From the NCBI RefSeq assembly GCF_017873395.1, contig NZ_JAGGKC010000018.1, positions 21,624 to 85,623 on the forward strand: DNA of 64,000 nt, written 5' to 3'. Position 1 is the first letter of the stretch; the number at the start of each line of letters is the position of its first letter. The notes below the pieces were generated by a model. It was not told the origin of the DNA and searched no databases. It saw nothing but the letters and a program-made list of their open reading frames with translations. Of this stretch, positions 53,946-62,717 are shown piece after piece. The position numbers and the translations under genes were made by a program. Source of the stretch: Youngiibacter multivorans (GTDB lineage Bacteria; Bacillota; Clostridia; Clostridiales; Clostridiaceae).

Positions 53946-55292
53946 ATGACAGGAGAAAAGGCAAAGAAAATCTTCGAACGATATAACAATAAGCAGGATG
54001 TAGTTCGTTGTCCGAACGGAAGGGCAGTTGTCCGCAATGAGCTTGATAGTTATGCAAAGGCTGCCGTAAACCTATACGGAGTGATAAGCAGAAAGGAATT
54101 TGTCGACATCTTCAATAAACAAAGCTTTTACAAGACGACTGAAGAAGAGATATATATTCTCCTGCTCCCGCTCGTGCTAAAGAATGGCTGGTACGGCTTT
54201 TACAAGGAATATATCGTACAATATTGGTTTTTTGATGATTTTGAACATGCTGATTATCTGCTTGAACATCAGGCAGGGAAACCCCGTTATATTCCTGATA
54301 AGGATGAATTCTTAAAGTATGTAATTGAAGAATATGCGGATAATGATCATTGGTGGAACGTACACCGTTTCATGGGGGCTGCTTTCGGCTTCTCGAAACA
54401 CACATTGGAAGGCTTTCAGGAAGCTAAAAATTATATTACTTATGGGAATGGAATAAGTGAATTGAACTCCATTTTCGAGAGACATCACCTTTTATTCACC
54501 AGCGAAGCTCAGCTTAAGGAATTTATTAATCTTATCATGCTGGCAAAAAACAACACGCGCATATGGGAGAACAATGGATATACACCATCAGAGCTTCATA
54601 AAATCACAATAGGACATGACAAGAACGTAAATCAATATCCATTAATTCAAAAACAGAAAGTCGGACGGAACGACCCATGCCCATGCGGAAGTGGAAAGAA
54701 ATACAAGAAATGCTGTGCGTTGCTAGAAGATGCAAAGACCGCACAATTAAGCGAAGACGAGCGTAGAGAGTTCTATTTGATATGGTTTGGATTAATGGGC
54801 TTTGTCAACGAGAGAATGAAAGTAGTCAATGTAAAGATAAAGCCGGAATTTCCCAATACAGTCAGCGATGTGATGATACACAAGGTAAGAGAAGTTCTTT
54901 GGGAAAATCCGGAACTGATAGATGAATATATCAAAAAAACAGAGCTTCCTCAGGATAAAATCGAGATTCTTAAGCTGTGGAGAACGAAATTCAAAAAAGG
55001 AATGTTCTTTGTGCTGGAATACCAAGCGGAATACGCTGTCGCAATCGCACCGGATGATCAGGAGAAGGACAGGCTCTACGGGATCAAGGGGATTAGCAAT
55101 TCAGTCTCAGTAACGTTGAGCAGAGACTTGCCAGTTCAGATTGAAACAGTCTTATTGCCATTCAAAGGAAAGATCATCTATGACAGCTTTATGACCTCAA
55201 TGTCGATAAGATTTGGAGAAGGTGTTAGGGCTTCATTCCGTGAGATGTACGATAAAGCGATAAGACACGGGATCATTACTAGGATGGAATAA
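53946..55292 (+). CDS. SEC-C motif protein of unknown function
   Basis: A 448-residue protein. A central SEC-C zinc-binding motif, VGRNDPCPCGSGKKYKKCC, lies near residues 238-256 and splits an N-terminal part (about 1-235, helical with many aromatic residues) from a C-terminal part (about 262-448). Apart from the motif, nothing is recognised. SEC-C domains bind zinc and often mark proteins that touch SecA, ribosomes or nucleases. It lies 56 bases after arr in the same direction and may be co-transcribed. Confidence 0.7.
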   Translation: MTGEKAKKIFERYNNKQDVVRCPNGRAVVRNELDSYAKAAVNLYGVISRKEFVDIFNKQSFYKTTEEEIYILLLPLVLKNGWYGFYKEYIVQYWFFDDFEHADYLLEHQAGKPRYIPDKDEFLKYVIEEYADNDHWWNVHRFMGAAFGFSKHTLEGFQEAKNYITYGNGISELNSIFERHHLLFTSEAQLKEFINLIMLAKNNTRIWENNGYTPSELHKITIGHDKNVNQYPLIQKQKVGRNDPCPCGSGKKYKKCCALLEDAKTAQLSEDERREFYLIWFGLMGFVNERMKVVNVKIKPEFPNTVSDVMIHKVREVLWENPELIDEYIKKTELPQDKIEILKLWRTKFKKGMFFVLEYQAEYAVAIAPDDQEKDRLYGIKGISNSVSVTLSRDLPVQIETVLLPFKGKIIYDSFMTSMSIRFGEGVRASFREMYDKAIRHGIITRME

Positions 55293-55677
55293 TACTGACG
55301 AGGCCAGAAATCACTGTACCTCAAATGGGATTGAGCCAATCAATATAAAGAGCGGAATACTTTTGCATGAACAATAGTCGAGTTGGAATTTTCTGCTGGT
55401 GTTCATCCAGGAAAGATAGGCCTTTGACAATGTTCAATTTTTGAGGAGATAGCTGACAAGGTGGTTGTTTTAAAAGGAATTTCAGAATATAGTATGTTCC
55501 ATTAATTCGTGACTGTACTAATCGGCACCTCTATATACAATGATCGCTGCATGCTGCAGCGATTGACTCAAGAAAAGATCATGAAAGGACAATTGTGAGA
55601 GCTGCATTATTGCAGCTGCTTTCAAAGCAACCAGAAATTACAGATTTAAATGTGAAAATCCCTAATGTAAGGAGTTG
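55293..55677. other. Gene-free segment with two hairpins
   Basis: No supported gene. Two clear inverted repeats are present: ATCGCTGCA-TGC-TGCAGCGAT at 55543-55563 and AGCTGCA-TTAT-TGCAGCT at 55600-55617. They share the GCTGCA core. Neither has a T tract. They may be part of a structured leader for the rsmH-like gene. Confidence 0.45.
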
Positions 55678-55731
55678 ATGGCAAGTCAAATTTGAACCGA
55701 GCCTTTTGGCTTAGAGTAGTCAGACTTGCCA
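55678..55731 (+). promoter_or_regulatory. Structured leader with a five-codon minicistron before the rsmH paralogue
   Basis: A strong AAGGAG precedes an ATG at 55678 that reads only MASQI before TGA (55693). The arms TGGCAAGTC (55679-55687) and GACTTGCCA (55723-55731) pair perfectly, enclosing a small AGCC-TTTT-GGCT hairpin. The minicistron is in frame with the methyltransferase, interrupted by the TGA and a TAG (55717). The methyltransferase has no ribosome site of its own. Confidence 0.5.
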
Positions 55732-55737
55732 GTAAAT

Positions 55738-56796
55738 ATGGATAATAATGATAACAAAGAACAAAAGCATCAGAGAAGGATAAGATATAAAGGGACTCAT
55801 CCTAAATCTTTCACTGAGAAATACAAGGAGCTGCAACCGGACAAATACTCAGAGACGGTTGCTAAGGTCATCCAGAAAGGAAATACGCCTGCAGGTATGC
55901 ATCGTTCCATCTGCGTCAAGGAGATACTGGAATTCCTACAGATTAAGCCAGGACAGAGAGGATTGGATGCAACGTTAGGTTATGGCGGACATACGCTGGA
56001 GATGCTGAAGTGTCTGAATTCAAAAGGACACCTATTTGCATTGGATGTGGATCCCATTGAACTCCCAAGGACCAGAGAGCGACTGGCTAGCATGGGCTAT
56101 GGACCCGAAATCCTATCAATCAGGCAAATGAACTTTTCTGATATTGACCTTGTAGCACTGGAGTCAGGTCCACTGGATTTTGTGCTGGCTGATCTTGGAG
56201 TCTCGTCAATGCAGATAGACAACCCTGAAAGAGGATTCTCCTTCAAGAGTGAAGGGCCTTTGGATTTGAGGTTAAATCCTGAAAAAGGATTATCTGCAGC
56301 GCAGAGGTTGAGAGACATGAAGCAGGAAGAGCTGGAAGGTATGTTTGTCGAAAATTCAGATGAACCCCATGCAGAAGTGATTGCTAGTGCCATTATTGCA
56401 GCAAAAAGGAAAGGCATAAAAATATCCTCAACAACTATTCTCAAACAGATTATAGCTGATGCGCTTAATTTCCTTCCTGCAGCGACAAGGAATGAAGAAA
56501 TCAAGAAATCCTGCCAGAGATGTTTCCAGGCTTTGCGGATAGACGTCAATCGTGAATTTGAGGTCCTGTATGAATTCCTGGAGAAGCTTCCAGAGGTCCT
56601 TGCTCCAGGTGGGCGTGTAGCAATCCTATCGTTTCATTCCGGTGAGGATAGACTTGTGAAAAAATCTTTCCAGCATTTCTTACGAGAAGGTATCTATAGT
56701 GAAATTGCTCCTGGTCCTATTAGACCATCTGCTGAAGAATGCAATACCAATAGCCGTGCACGTTCTGCCAAATTGCGGTGGGCAATAAAGGCGTAG
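55738..56796 (+). CDS. RsmH-type rRNA methyltransferase paralogue
   Basis: A 352-residue SAM-dependent methyltransferase of the MraW/RsmH family. RsmH blocks are TPAGMHRSICVKEILEFLQIKPGQRGLDATLGYGGHTLEML, LADLGVSSMQIDNPERGFSF, LDLRLNP and RVAILSFHSGEDRLVKKSF. A basic N-terminal extension of about 50 residues (HQRRIRYKGTHPKSFTEKY) is absent from the division-cluster RsmH. It is therefore a second-copy type, target presumably 16S rRNA but not certain. The start is unclear: ATG 55738 or TTG 55726, both without a ribosome site and lying in or just after the leader stem. Confidence 0.8.
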   Translation: MDNNDNKEQKHQRRIRYKGTHPKSFTEKYKELQPDKYSETVAKVIQKGNTPAGMHRSICVKEILEFLQIKPGQRGLDATLGYGGHTLEMLKCLNSKGHLFALDVDPIELPRTRERLASMGYGPEILSIRQMNFSDIDLVALESGPLDFVLADLGVSSMQIDNPERGFSFKSEGPLDLRLNPEKGLSAAQRLRDMKQEELEGMFVENSDEPHAEVIASAIIAAKRKGIKISSTTILKQIIADALNFLPAATRNEEIKKSCQRCFQALRIDVNREFEVLYEFLEKLPEVLAPGGRVAILSFHSGEDRLVKKSFQHFLREGIYSEIAPGPIRPSAEECNTNSRARSAKLRWAIKA

Positions 56797-56988
56797 GAAT
56801 AAGAAGACAAATAATCAATACTTGCACATTCAATGATGAGAGGCTAGATTCCATATGCTTTAGACATATTTGGGAATCAGTACTCTAAGGTTATTGCGGT
56901 ATGGGCAACAGTCAAAAGGCTGGATGATGTAGCCATTGCAGGAAGGGTAATCACAAATATTTATGATGATTAAGGGGTTGACCTGATT

Positions 56989-57918
56989 TTGAGGCAATTT
57001 GAAATGATGGTTGGATTGGATAAAGAGGCTGCCTTCGAGGGGTGGTTTAGTAAAATTGATGACCCTGAAAGTGGATTAATGATTTCTGTAATCTGGGGAT
57101 ATTCGACCCACAAGGACTCAAAGCATGCATTCATACAGTTTCAAAATAGCCTGAATCACAATACAACCTACATTTATTATCCGATAGATGACCTGAAGTG
57201 GAAAACAGACCCTTTTGTTCTTCAAATTGGAAAGAATGAGCTATCACAGACAGGCATGATACTGGATTTCGAGTTGGAAGGGATACAAGTAAGAGGGGAT
57301 TTTCATTTCAGTAATTTATCACCAATTAACCATTCGTTCCTAAAGCCGAATATTATGGGATGGCTTGCGTATTTTCCTAATGAGTGCAACCACTCGATCA
57401 TCAGCATGGACCATAAGGTTACCGGAAATCTGCAGATAGGTAACCAAATATGGGAGATGCAGGACGCAAAGGGTTATATTGAAAAAGACTGGGGTACTGG
57501 GTTTCCAAAAGAATATGTATGGCTGCAGGCTAATGACTGGGAAAAGAGTTCTGTTGTCTTCAGCTATGCCACGGTACCAATACTTGGAAAGTATGCTAAA
57601 GGATTTTTCCTGGTCCTTCATCATGATGGTAAAGAGTATCGTTTTACCAGTATTGAAGGAAGCAAATTAGCTGATTTCCACGTTTCAAATGACTCATTCA
57701 TAGCGACAGTCGAGAAAAAAGGAATTCAAATAACGCTAAGGGCCAAACAAACCAATCCGATATTATTGGCGTCTCCGGTACAAGGTGAAATGAAATCACA
57801 CATAAAGGAATCTCTTAATGGGTCACTGGAACTGGAGCTTAAAATAAAAGGCGAAGCTATTATTAGATTATCAACTCATAGAGCTTCAATAGATGTACAT
57901 TTTAGTGAAAAGTCATAA
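56989..57918 (+). CDS. Tocopherol cyclase-like protein
   Basis: A 309-residue beta-rich protein. The start AAFEGWFSKI and the block AKGYIEKDWGTGFPKEYVWLQAND match the tocopherol cyclase-like family (lipocalin-like double barrel), which in bacteria occurs far from tocopherol synthesis and has no fixed role. It has no signal peptide or membrane helix. The start is TTG 56989, nine bases after AAGGGG. An old yellow enzyme gene follows 38 bases later in the same direction, suggesting joint action on a hydrophobic or unsaturated small molecule. Confidence 0.78.
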   Translation: MRQFEMMVGLDKEAAFEGWFSKIDDPESGLMISVIWGYSTHKDSKHAFIQFQNSLNHNTTYIYYPIDDLKWKTDPFVLQIGKNELSQTGMILDFELEGIQVRGDFHFSNLSPINHSFLKPNIMGWLAYFPNECNHSIISMDHKVTGNLQIGNQIWEMQDAKGYIEKDWGTGFPKEYVWLQANDWEKSSVVFSYATVPILGKYAKGFFLVLHHDGKEYRFTSIEGSKLADFHVSNDSFIATVEKKGIQITLRAKQTNPILLASPVQGEMKSHIKESLNGSLELELKIKGEAIIRLSTHRASIDVHFSEKS

Positions 57919-57956
57919 AATCTGCAGAAGTTTAAATTGAAAGGATGTTAGATACC

Positions 57957-58952
57957 ATGGTAATATTTACAACACCACTGAAAATAAACAAGCTTGAATT
58001 AAAGAATAGATTGGTGATGCCCCCTATGGCTTTAGCTAATCTGTCAGACGGATATGTAAATGAGAAGCTGCTTAATTATTATGATGAAAAATCGAAAGAC
58101 AGTGCTTTCGGATTAGTTATCATTGAGCATAGCTATATTTCAAGAGAAGGTAGAGCTAAACCTACACAACTTTCCGTTGCTACAGATGATGTGGTTGAGG
58201 GTCTGAAAAAGCTGTCAGACATTATTCACAGTAATGGTTCTAAGACAGTTATGCAAATTAATCATGCGGGCAGCTTCATTCGTGGAGAGGGTGAAAACCC
58301 ACCTTGTGTTGCTCCATCAGAAGTTCCGCATCCGATTGGTGGATTAATACCGCGAGAGATGACTAAAGAGGAAATAGAAAAGCTTCCGGGACTATTCAGA
58401 GCTGCTGCACGGCGTGTTAAAGCGGCTGGTTTTGACGGTGTTGAAATTCATTCTGCTCATAGTTATTTGCTGAATCAGTTTTTTTCACCACTCACAAATA
58501 AACGAACAGATGAATACGGTGGAACATTAGAAAATCGCATTCGTTTGCATTTGGAAGTCATCAAGGAAGTCCGTGATGAAGTTGGAGAGGACTTTCCGAT
58601 AATGCTGCGACTTGGCGCTTGTGATTTTGTAGAGGGTGGTATTACCGTAGAGGATAGTATCTTTGCAGCGAAGGCTTTCGAAGAGGCAGGGATAGATGCA
58701 ATTGACATTACTGGAAGTATGAAGGGTTACACAGCTCCCGACGGCATTGCTGAGGAAGGATATTTTTCTATCATGAGCAGACCGATTAAGGAAGCAGTAT
58801 CTATTCCGGTAATGTTGACTGGAGGTATTTTAACAGCAGCTGGTGCCGAACGCATGTTGGAAATCGGAAATGCGGATTTGATTGGCGTAGGTCGTATGGT
58901 TATGAAAGACTCCCATTGGGCAAAAAAAGCATTAGATGAGCTAAGCAGATAA
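57957..58952 (+). CDS. Old yellow enzyme family NADH:flavin oxidoreductase
   Basis: A 331-residue FMN TIM-barrel enzyme. Visible are LKNRLVMPPMALANLSDGYV, INHAGSFIRG, GFDGVEIHSAHSYLLNQFFSPLTNKRTDEYGGTLENR (the HxxH-like active-site pair and phosphate region) and VMLTGGILT...GNADLIGVGRMVM at the end. It reduces activated C=C bonds with NAD(P)H. It lacks the C-terminal iron-sulfur and dinucleotide domains of 2,4-dienoyl-CoA reductase types. ATG 57957 is preferred to 57945, which merges with the AAAGG site. Confidence 0.9.
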   Translation: MVIFTTPLKINKLELKNRLVMPPMALANLSDGYVNEKLLNYYDEKSKDSAFGLVIIEHSYISREGRAKPTQLSVATDDVVEGLKKLSDIIHSNGSKTVMQINHAGSFIRGEGENPPCVAPSEVPHPIGGLIPREMTKEEIEKLPGLFRAAARRVKAAGFDGVEIHSAHSYLLNQFFSPLTNKRTDEYGGTLENRIRLHLEVIKEVRDEVGEDFPIMLRLGACDFVEGGITVEDSIFAAKAFEEAGIDAIDITGSMKGYTAPDGIAEEGYFSIMSRPIKEAVSIPVMLTGGILTAAGAERMLEIGNADLIGVGRMVMKDSHWAKKALDELSR

Positions 58953-59250
58953 TCAGTAATTCTACTAATTTCATATTTTGAGGGTGCAATGAATTTCTTT
59001 GCCACATGATCATGGATTGCTTTACCATTTAGCTATTTGATACTGAATTTGTTTACCACTATGTGGATTCAAAGAGAGACCTGGATTGATTCTCTAAACT
59101 TGAATCATGCAGTTAAACTGATGCCATTGGGAACTTGTTCCTCAGAATTGACGGCATGAATAATAGTGCTCTCATCATATTCATAGCTTAAGGATTAGGC
59201 TATATTCTACTAAAAAAGTCATTAATCGGTACAGTCTAGAAGGAGGATAT

Positions 59251-59580
59251 ATGAATAGAAGAATGAAAGCAGCTCTGATTGGCGGCGCTTTACTCGGCAT
59301 AATCTGTGTTGTGGGGGCGTACATTCGATCCGGATTTACCGCGTCACCTATTTTTGTGTTTTCACTTTGGTACAACCGCGTCATTCTCGGGCTTGCTGTG
59401 GGAGCTCCCTGGATAGTGACAACTAGAAGAAAAGCGCTGCTTCGCGGAGCAATACTCGGGCTTTTAGTATCATTTGCTTTCTACAGTTCTACAGGATTTG
59501 AAGATCCGGTTAGTTTTGTGGCAGGAATTCTGTATGGTGTAATACTGGAATGGTGGCTCAGTCGATCTGCAAAAAAATAA
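59251..59580 (+). CDS. Small membrane protein of unknown function
   Basis: A 109-residue protein with three or four hydrophobic segments (about 7-25, 44-56, 68-82, 88-102) and charged loops (TTRRKALLRG). No family is recognised with certainty. GAAGGAGGATAT is a strong ribosome site for the ATG. The preceding 298 bases after the old yellow enzyme gene show no gene. Confidence 0.6.
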   Translation: MNRRMKAALIGGALLGIICVVGAYIRSGFTASPIFVFSLWYNRVILGLAVGAPWIVTTRRKALLRGAILGLLVSFAFYSSTGFEDPVSFVAGILYGVILEWWLSRSAKK

Positions 59581-59675
59581 ATAGGACCGTAGATTTGTAT
59601 AAAAGTCGAGAATTCTGACGACACCTTATCGAACCTGTGCTGGAAATGTCTGAACTTATGTAGTGGAGGGTTAGT

Positions 59676-60464
59676 ATGAAGAATGTTGTTATAACTGGCA
59701 GTTCACGAGGAATTGGATTTTGCATGGCAAAAGAGTTTCTTCAGGCAGGATGTAATGTTACGCTCTCCGGCAGATGTGAAGGATTGACAGATGAAGCAGT
59801 CAATGCACTGACACCTTTTGCGGGCAAATACATCTATGTACAATGCAATGTTCAGGAAAAGGCAAATTTGCAGAAACTCTGGGATATTTCGTTGAAAAGG
59901 TGGGGTCATATAGATATATGGATTAACAATGCAGGTCAAAACACACCGCATGTATTATCTTGGGAGACTGGCGAAACCTATACTGATAATATTATTATGA
60001 CTAATATCACTGGTATGATATTCGGTTCTCAGGTTGCAGCAGCGGGTCTGATCAAACAGGGCCATGGTGCGATATACAGCATGGAGGGTCTTGGTTCCAA
60101 TAATATGATACAGGTAAAGACAATCTTGTATGGTACCACCAAGCATGCACTGACTTATTTTATGAAAGGGCTGGCAAAGGAACTGGAAGGGACCGGAGTC
60201 ATAGCAGGGCGGTTATCTCCAGGTATGATGCTGACTGATTTCATAACGAAGACACCTGACGGTGAACCGTCAGAAGTCATCTCGAATAAAAAATTTATAA
60301 AGCTCTTCAATATTTTGGCGGACAAGCCTGAAACTGTAGCAAAATACTTTATCCCACGCATGCTGAGCAACTCTAAGAATGATGCTCAGATTGCCTGGCT
60401 TACAAATAGAAAAGCAGCATGGCGTTTTATGACTACCGGCTTCCGCAAAGAGAAACTGATTTAG
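59676..60464 (+). CDS. Short-chain dehydrogenase/reductase
   Basis: A 262-residue classical-type SDR. Cofactor loop TGSSRGIGFCMAKEF lies at residues 7-21, with NNAGQNTP near 90 and LYGTTKHALTYFMKGLAKEL carrying the Tyr-x3-Lys pair. The usual catalytic Ser is less obvious in YSMEGLGSNN. The C-terminal 60 residues are longer than usual and include RKAAWRFMTTGFRKEKL. The substrate is unknown. GTGGAGGG precedes the ATG. It lies upstream of the otnK-otnC pair but 124 bases away, so a pathway link is only possible. Confidence 0.85.
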   Translation: MKNVVITGSSRGIGFCMAKEFLQAGCNVTLSGRCEGLTDEAVNALTPFAGKYIYVQCNVQEKANLQKLWDISLKRWGHIDIWINNAGQNTPHVLSWETGETYTDNIIMTNITGMIFGSQVAAAGLIKQGHGAIYSMEGLGSNNMIQVKTILYGTTKHALTYFMKGLAKELEGTGVIAGRLSPGMMLTDFITKTPDGEPSEVISNKKFIKLFNILADKPETVAKYFIPRMLSNSKNDAQIAWLTNRKAAWRFMTTGFRKEKLI

Positions 60465-60587
60465 TTGTAAGTACGACTCCTGGTAAGGTCAAACCCATAA
60501 TTCAGTTCCTGCTTTCTAAAGAGGATATTAGTTAAAAGACCGAAAGTGCCTAAATAAAAAAAGGACAAAAGCAAAGGAATTATAAGT

Positions 60588-61868
60588 ATGAATCAATTAC
60601 TATTAGGATGTATAGCAGATGATTTTACAGGAGCCAGCGACCTGGCGTCTTTTTTGGCAAATGAAGGGATAGGCACTCTCTTGTTTAATGGGATACCTAG
60701 CGAAGATGATAACCTAGGATCCGCAGATGCAATCGTCATTGCATTAAAGACAAGGACGATTGAAAAATCAGAGGCTGTGGCACAAAGTCTGGCAGCTCTG
60801 GACTGGCTAAGAAAGAGTAATGCTGAGAAGATATATATAAAGTACTGTTCTACATTTGATTCTACCCGAGAAGGGAATATCGGACCTGTTGTGGATGCTG
60901 TTATCCAGTCGCTTGGTGTAGAATTCACACTTCTCTGCCCTTCGCTTCCTGCAAATGGCAGGACGGTAAAGGATGGACATCTCTATGTGAATGGAATCCC
61001 GCTTCATGAGAGTTCCATGAAGGATCATCCGCTAACTCCAATGTGGGATTCAGACCTTAGAAATTTGATGGGGGCACAGAGCAGGTATAAAAGCTATGTC
61101 CTTACCGCAAATGACCTGAAAAGATCAAAAGATGAGATTCTTGCTAAAGTCATGGAGCACGGTAAAGGCCAGGAGCATTTCTATATCATCCCTGATTTTG
61201 AAGATTCTTTGCAAGGTGAGAAAATCATAGACACTTTTCTTGGTCTGCCTGTTCTTACAGGAGGGTCAGGTCTGATGGAGCCCCTAGGGAAAGCACTTCT
61301 AAGTAGAAAGTGTACAATTAGCCAGACACCGAAGAGCAAGACCGATGGTGCGGCAATAATTCTTGCAGGCAGTTGTTCTGTAGCTACACTTGCACAAATC
61401 GATAATTTTCTTGTCTGCAACAGAGGTCCATCACTGAAGCTTGATCCAATTAAGGTCCTTGAAGGTAAGATGGGTTCTGATGATGTTATTGAGTTCATCA
61501 GAGAGAACCAGGGACGAGATATCCTTGTGTACAGTTCAGAACCCATTGAAAAGGTAAGAAAAGCACAGGCTGCTGGAGCTGGAGAGATATCTGATAAGCT
61601 TGAAGCATTAATGTCCATTGCTGCAGAAGAAGCACTACTACATGGATATGGACGTATCATAGTAGCAGGTGGAGAAACATCAGGAGCTGTGACGAAACGA
61701 CTAGGCTTTACGAGCTACCGCATAGGCGAGAGTGTGGCACCGGGTGTTCCAGTCATGGTCCCAGAAGAAAGGCCGGATATAAGGCTTATACTCAAATCTG
61801 GAAACTTCGGTAAGGAGACATTCTTCGCGAAAGCACTTGAAATGACTGGAGGGAACATTAATGGATGA
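60588..61868 (+). CDS. otnK: 3-oxo-tetronate kinase (four-carbon acid sugar kinase family)
   Basis: A 426-residue DUF1537/OtnK family kinase. The N-terminal sugar-binding domain opens MNQLLLGCIADDFTGASDLAS and has YIKYCSTFDSTREGNIGPV. The C-terminal nucleotide-binding domain has IILAGSCSVATLAQ and IIVAGGETSGAVTKRLG. OtnK phosphorylates 3-oxo-tetronates (oxidised erythronate or threonate) at C4. It overlaps otnC by eight bases. The dehydrogenase and isomerase usually found with it are not visible nearby. Confidence 0.9.
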   Translation: MNQLLLGCIADDFTGASDLASFLANEGIGTLLFNGIPSEDDNLGSADAIVIALKTRTIEKSEAVAQSLAALDWLRKSNAEKIYIKYCSTFDSTREGNIGPVVDAVIQSLGVEFTLLCPSLPANGRTVKDGHLYVNGIPLHESSMKDHPLTPMWDSDLRNLMGAQSRYKSYVLTANDLKRSKDEILAKVMEHGKGQEHFYIIPDFEDSLQGEKIIDTFLGLPVLTGGSGLMEPLGKALLSRKCTISQTPKSKTDGAAIILAGSCSVATLAQIDNFLVCNRGPSLKLDPIKVLEGKMGSDDVIEFIRENQGRDILVYSSEPIEKVRKAQAAGAGEISDKLEALMSIAAEEALLHGYGRIIVAGGETSGAVTKRLGFTSYRIGESVAPGVPVMVPEERPDIRLILKSGNFGKETFFAKALEMTGGNING

Positions 61869-62463
61869 TATCCTTAAACAAAAGCTTGATGATGCAGTCT
61901 GGATTGCACGCACACTATTTGCCACGGGAAAAGTAACTGGTTCGACAGCAAATATGAGTTTCAAGCATGAAGAGAATATATTCATCACTGGAACAGGAAC
62001 AGGCTTCGCAAGGCTCAGCGCTGAGGATTTCGCTGAAATCAATCAGGCAGGGGAAGTCATAGGACAGGTTAAGCCAAGCAAGGAACTTCCACTGCATGCA
62101 ATGCTCTACAAGAATGATGAAAACATACAGGCAGTCATTCATACGCATAGCTTCTTCTCAACGCTATGGTCTTGCCTCGACCATCCGGATCCGCTTGATG
62201 TGATACCAGAGTACACGCCATACCTGAAGATGAAGCTAGGCAAAGTTTCCCTTGTTCCATATGGAAAGCCTGGTTCAGATGAGCTGTTCAGCTATTTCCA
62301 GAGAGCCTTGTCTGAAAACAGGGGATATCTGCTGCAGAATCATGGACCTATAATAGGGAACACTGACCTTCTTTCCGCCTATTATGCCTTGGAAGAACTT
62401 GAAGAGAGTGCCAAGATAGCATGGTACCTTAGAAGTGAACAGGCAAATAGGATTAATTCCTGA
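61861..62463 (+). CDS. otnC: 3-oxo-tetronate 4-phosphate decarboxylase (class II aldolase family)
   Basis: A 200-residue class II aldolase/adducin fold protein. It has GSTANMSFKHEENIFITGTGTGFARL, the zinc-site histidines in VIHTHSFFSTLWSC and LLQNHGPIIG, and an acidic residue in PSKELPLHAML. It decarboxylates 3-oxo-tetronate 4-phosphate to dihydroxyacetone phosphate, completing the route started by OtnK. It starts inside otnK, so the two are translationally coupled. A terminator follows. Confidence 0.9.
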   Translation: MDDILKQKLDDAVWIARTLFATGKVTGSTANMSFKHEENIFITGTGTGFARLSAEDFAEINQAGEVIGQVKPSKELPLHAMLYKNDENIQAVIHTHSFFSTLWSCLDHPDPLDVIPEYTPYLKMKLGKVSLVPYGKPGSDELFSYFQRALSENRGYLLQNHGPIIGNTDLLSAYYALEELEESAKIAWYLRSEQANRINS

Positions 62464-62550
62464 GAATTTAGGTGAAGACCGCCACATATAAAAACCAGAT
62501 CAACTGAATAACGCTACCCAAAAAAGCCATGAACAATAATTGACCGATGC

Positions 62551-62595
62551 AAAACCCAGTAACAGTGAAATTTGTTACTGGGTTTTGTATTTTTT
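62551..62595. terminator. Terminator after otnC, possibly bidirectional
   Basis: A perfect 14-base-pair stem AAAACCCAGTAACA / TGTTACTGGGTTTT with an eight-base loop, followed by GTATTTTTT. Confidence 0.88.
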
Positions 62596-62672
62596 GGCCA
62601 TTCGACTTCAGCCTGTTTTTAAGTTCGGTATTGCTAACTAAACTACTGTGTGTTACTATATACTGGTAGTAA

Positions 62673-62695
62673 GTCATACTTGATATCTGTCATAC
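62673..62695 (+). promoter_or_regulatory. Possible PadR operator
   Basis: GTCATAC occurs at 62673-62679 and 62689-62695, 16 bases apart, within AAGT-CAT-ACTT dyad-like sequence directly upstream of padR and just after a TATACT (62659-62664). PadR proteins usually bind near their own promoter. Prediction only. Confidence 0.35.
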
Positions 62696-62717
62696 GTAGT
62701 AGTAAGGGGTGGTTATA

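Noticed and set aside
53946..55292. Toxin-antitoxin or defence system formed by the SEC-C protein and arr
   Set aside because: Arr has a clear antibiotic-modifying core, and the SEC-C protein shows no toxin, nuclease or sensor domain that I can recognise.
55678..55740. Programmed ribosome hopping across the stem, gene-60 style
   Set aside because: The frames are in register, but no matched take-off and landing codons were found; reinitiation or a damaged start is simpler.
59129..59142. LexA box GGAACTTGTTCC near the small membrane protein gene
   Set aside because: The half-sites are separated by two bases instead of four, so it does not fit the SOS consensus.
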